In this document: piece by piece, positions 63,807-64,000 of the stretch
Layout of the letters: each line of letters starts with the position of its first letter
How positions within the stretch are numbered: the stretch's first letter is position 1
Assembly: GCA_001513155.1 (NCBI GenBank)
Contig: LFSR01000022.1
Coordinates: forward strand, 45,133-109,132
Source of the DNA: Syntrophomonas sp. DTU018
GTDB taxonomy: Bacteria; Bacillota; Syntrophomonadia; Syntrophomonadales; Syntrophomonadaceae
Direction: 5' to 3'
Length of the DNA: 64,000 bases
Position numbers and translations under genes: made by a program
Notes under the pieces: generated by a model
Database searches by the model: none
What the model was told of the DNA's origin: nothing
The model's input: the letters and a program-made list of their open reading frames with translations, nothing else

Positions 63807-63926
63807 TCATAAACTGTTTAGAATTTTAATGAATAACACCAGCACACTTATGCCAATTGCCAGGGTAAGAATCACCAGAAAAATTGCTGCCCGGTTAGAT
63901 AGCAATTGTTTTAACCATTTCGCCAT
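63807..63926 (-). CDS. Small membrane protein (39 aa)
   Basis: A 39-residue frame: MAKWLKQLLSNR, then a hydrophobic helix (AAIFLVILTLAIGISVLVLF) and IKILNSL. The positive N-terminus and single helix suit a small membrane protein with the N-end inside. GGGAGAGGG lies 9 bases before the ATG. I cannot name it. Its size is too small for certainty, but codon pattern and ribosome binding site support a real gene. Confidence 0.6.
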   Translation of the reverse strand: MAKWLKQLLSNRAAIFLVILTLAIGISVLVLFIKILNSL

Positions 63927-64000
63927 CAATGCAAACCCTCTCCCTTAATAAACTACCATTTCCTTTTAATATCTCTTGAAATCACAGTATTTCATTTTTG

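Overview
The window is a low-to-mid GC Firmicutes chromosome, from an endospore-forming anaerobe of the clostridial branch. Spore genes are present: dipicolinate synthase spoVFA/spoVFB and spoVS. Long stretches follow the Bacillus subtilis order: spoVFA-spoVFB-asd-aspartokinase-dapA-RNase J-ylzJ/tepA-spoIIIE, then ymfM-pgsA-cinA-recA-rny-ymdB-spoVS, then yloC/yicC-remA-gmk-rpoZ-coaBC-priA-def-fmt-rsmB-rlmN-prpC-prkC-rsgA-rpe. The 4-hydroxybutyryl-CoA dehydratase, an acyl-CoA dehydrogenase and a DUF1646-type ion transporter suggest a crotonyl-CoA/butyryl-CoA metabolism. A Syntrophomonas-like syntroph would fit, but that assignment is inference.

Layout. 1-2282: the 3' end of a pyrE-like gene, a small unknown gene and rqcH on the minus strand. 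2283-2755: a repeat-rich non-coding patch. 2756-9046: uspA (minus), dapB, then the dipicolinate/lysine-pathway operon, in which asd, aspartokinase and dapA make the substrate for SpoVFAB. 9238-14794: RNase J, TepA-like protease, YlzJ-like protein and FtsK/SpoIIIE. 14823-23684: an HTH regulator fused to a degenerate PfkB-fold domain, a RodZ/YmfM-like protein, rimO, pgsA, a membrane protein paired with a short FtsH paralogue, cinA, thpR, and SOS-controlled recA. 24056-31353: RNase Y, ymdB, spoVS, peptidase and PHP enzymes, a LysM-NlpC/P60 hydrolase and a degenerate uracil-DNA-glycosylase-like Fe-S protein. 31371-31576: a palindromic mobile-repeat-like element set between two copies of a terminator hairpin. 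31686-50950: a Ca2+-type P-ATPase and the large housekeeping cluster from yicC to rpe. 51002-54740: an FMN riboswitch and the ribDEBAH operon.

54741-59996 is the most accessory-looking part. It holds a sigma-54 promoter with a distant perfect inverted repeat, then AbfD, a small CGGC/CC protein, a DUF1646 membrane protein and an acyl-CoA dehydrogenase. The four genes are separated by terminators or long gaps, so they are a neighbourhood of linked functions rather than one operon. 60009-62815 (minus) is a methionine ABC transporter, metNIQ, under a SAM-I riboswitch. The window ends with an exported protein, tRNA-Leu(CAG) and a 39-residue membrane protein on the minus strand.

The best candidates for something undescribed are: the sigma-54-driven AbfD/CGGC/DUF1646/acyl-CoA dehydrogenase neighbourhood; the short FtsH paralogue with its single-pass partner; the HTH-pseudokinase regulator; the Fe-S UDG-like protein without catalytic motifs; the palindromic element lodged at a terminator; and a hairpin that buries the ribosome binding site of the NlpC/P60 gene. 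All function statements rest on reading sequence motifs and gene order; no database search was run.
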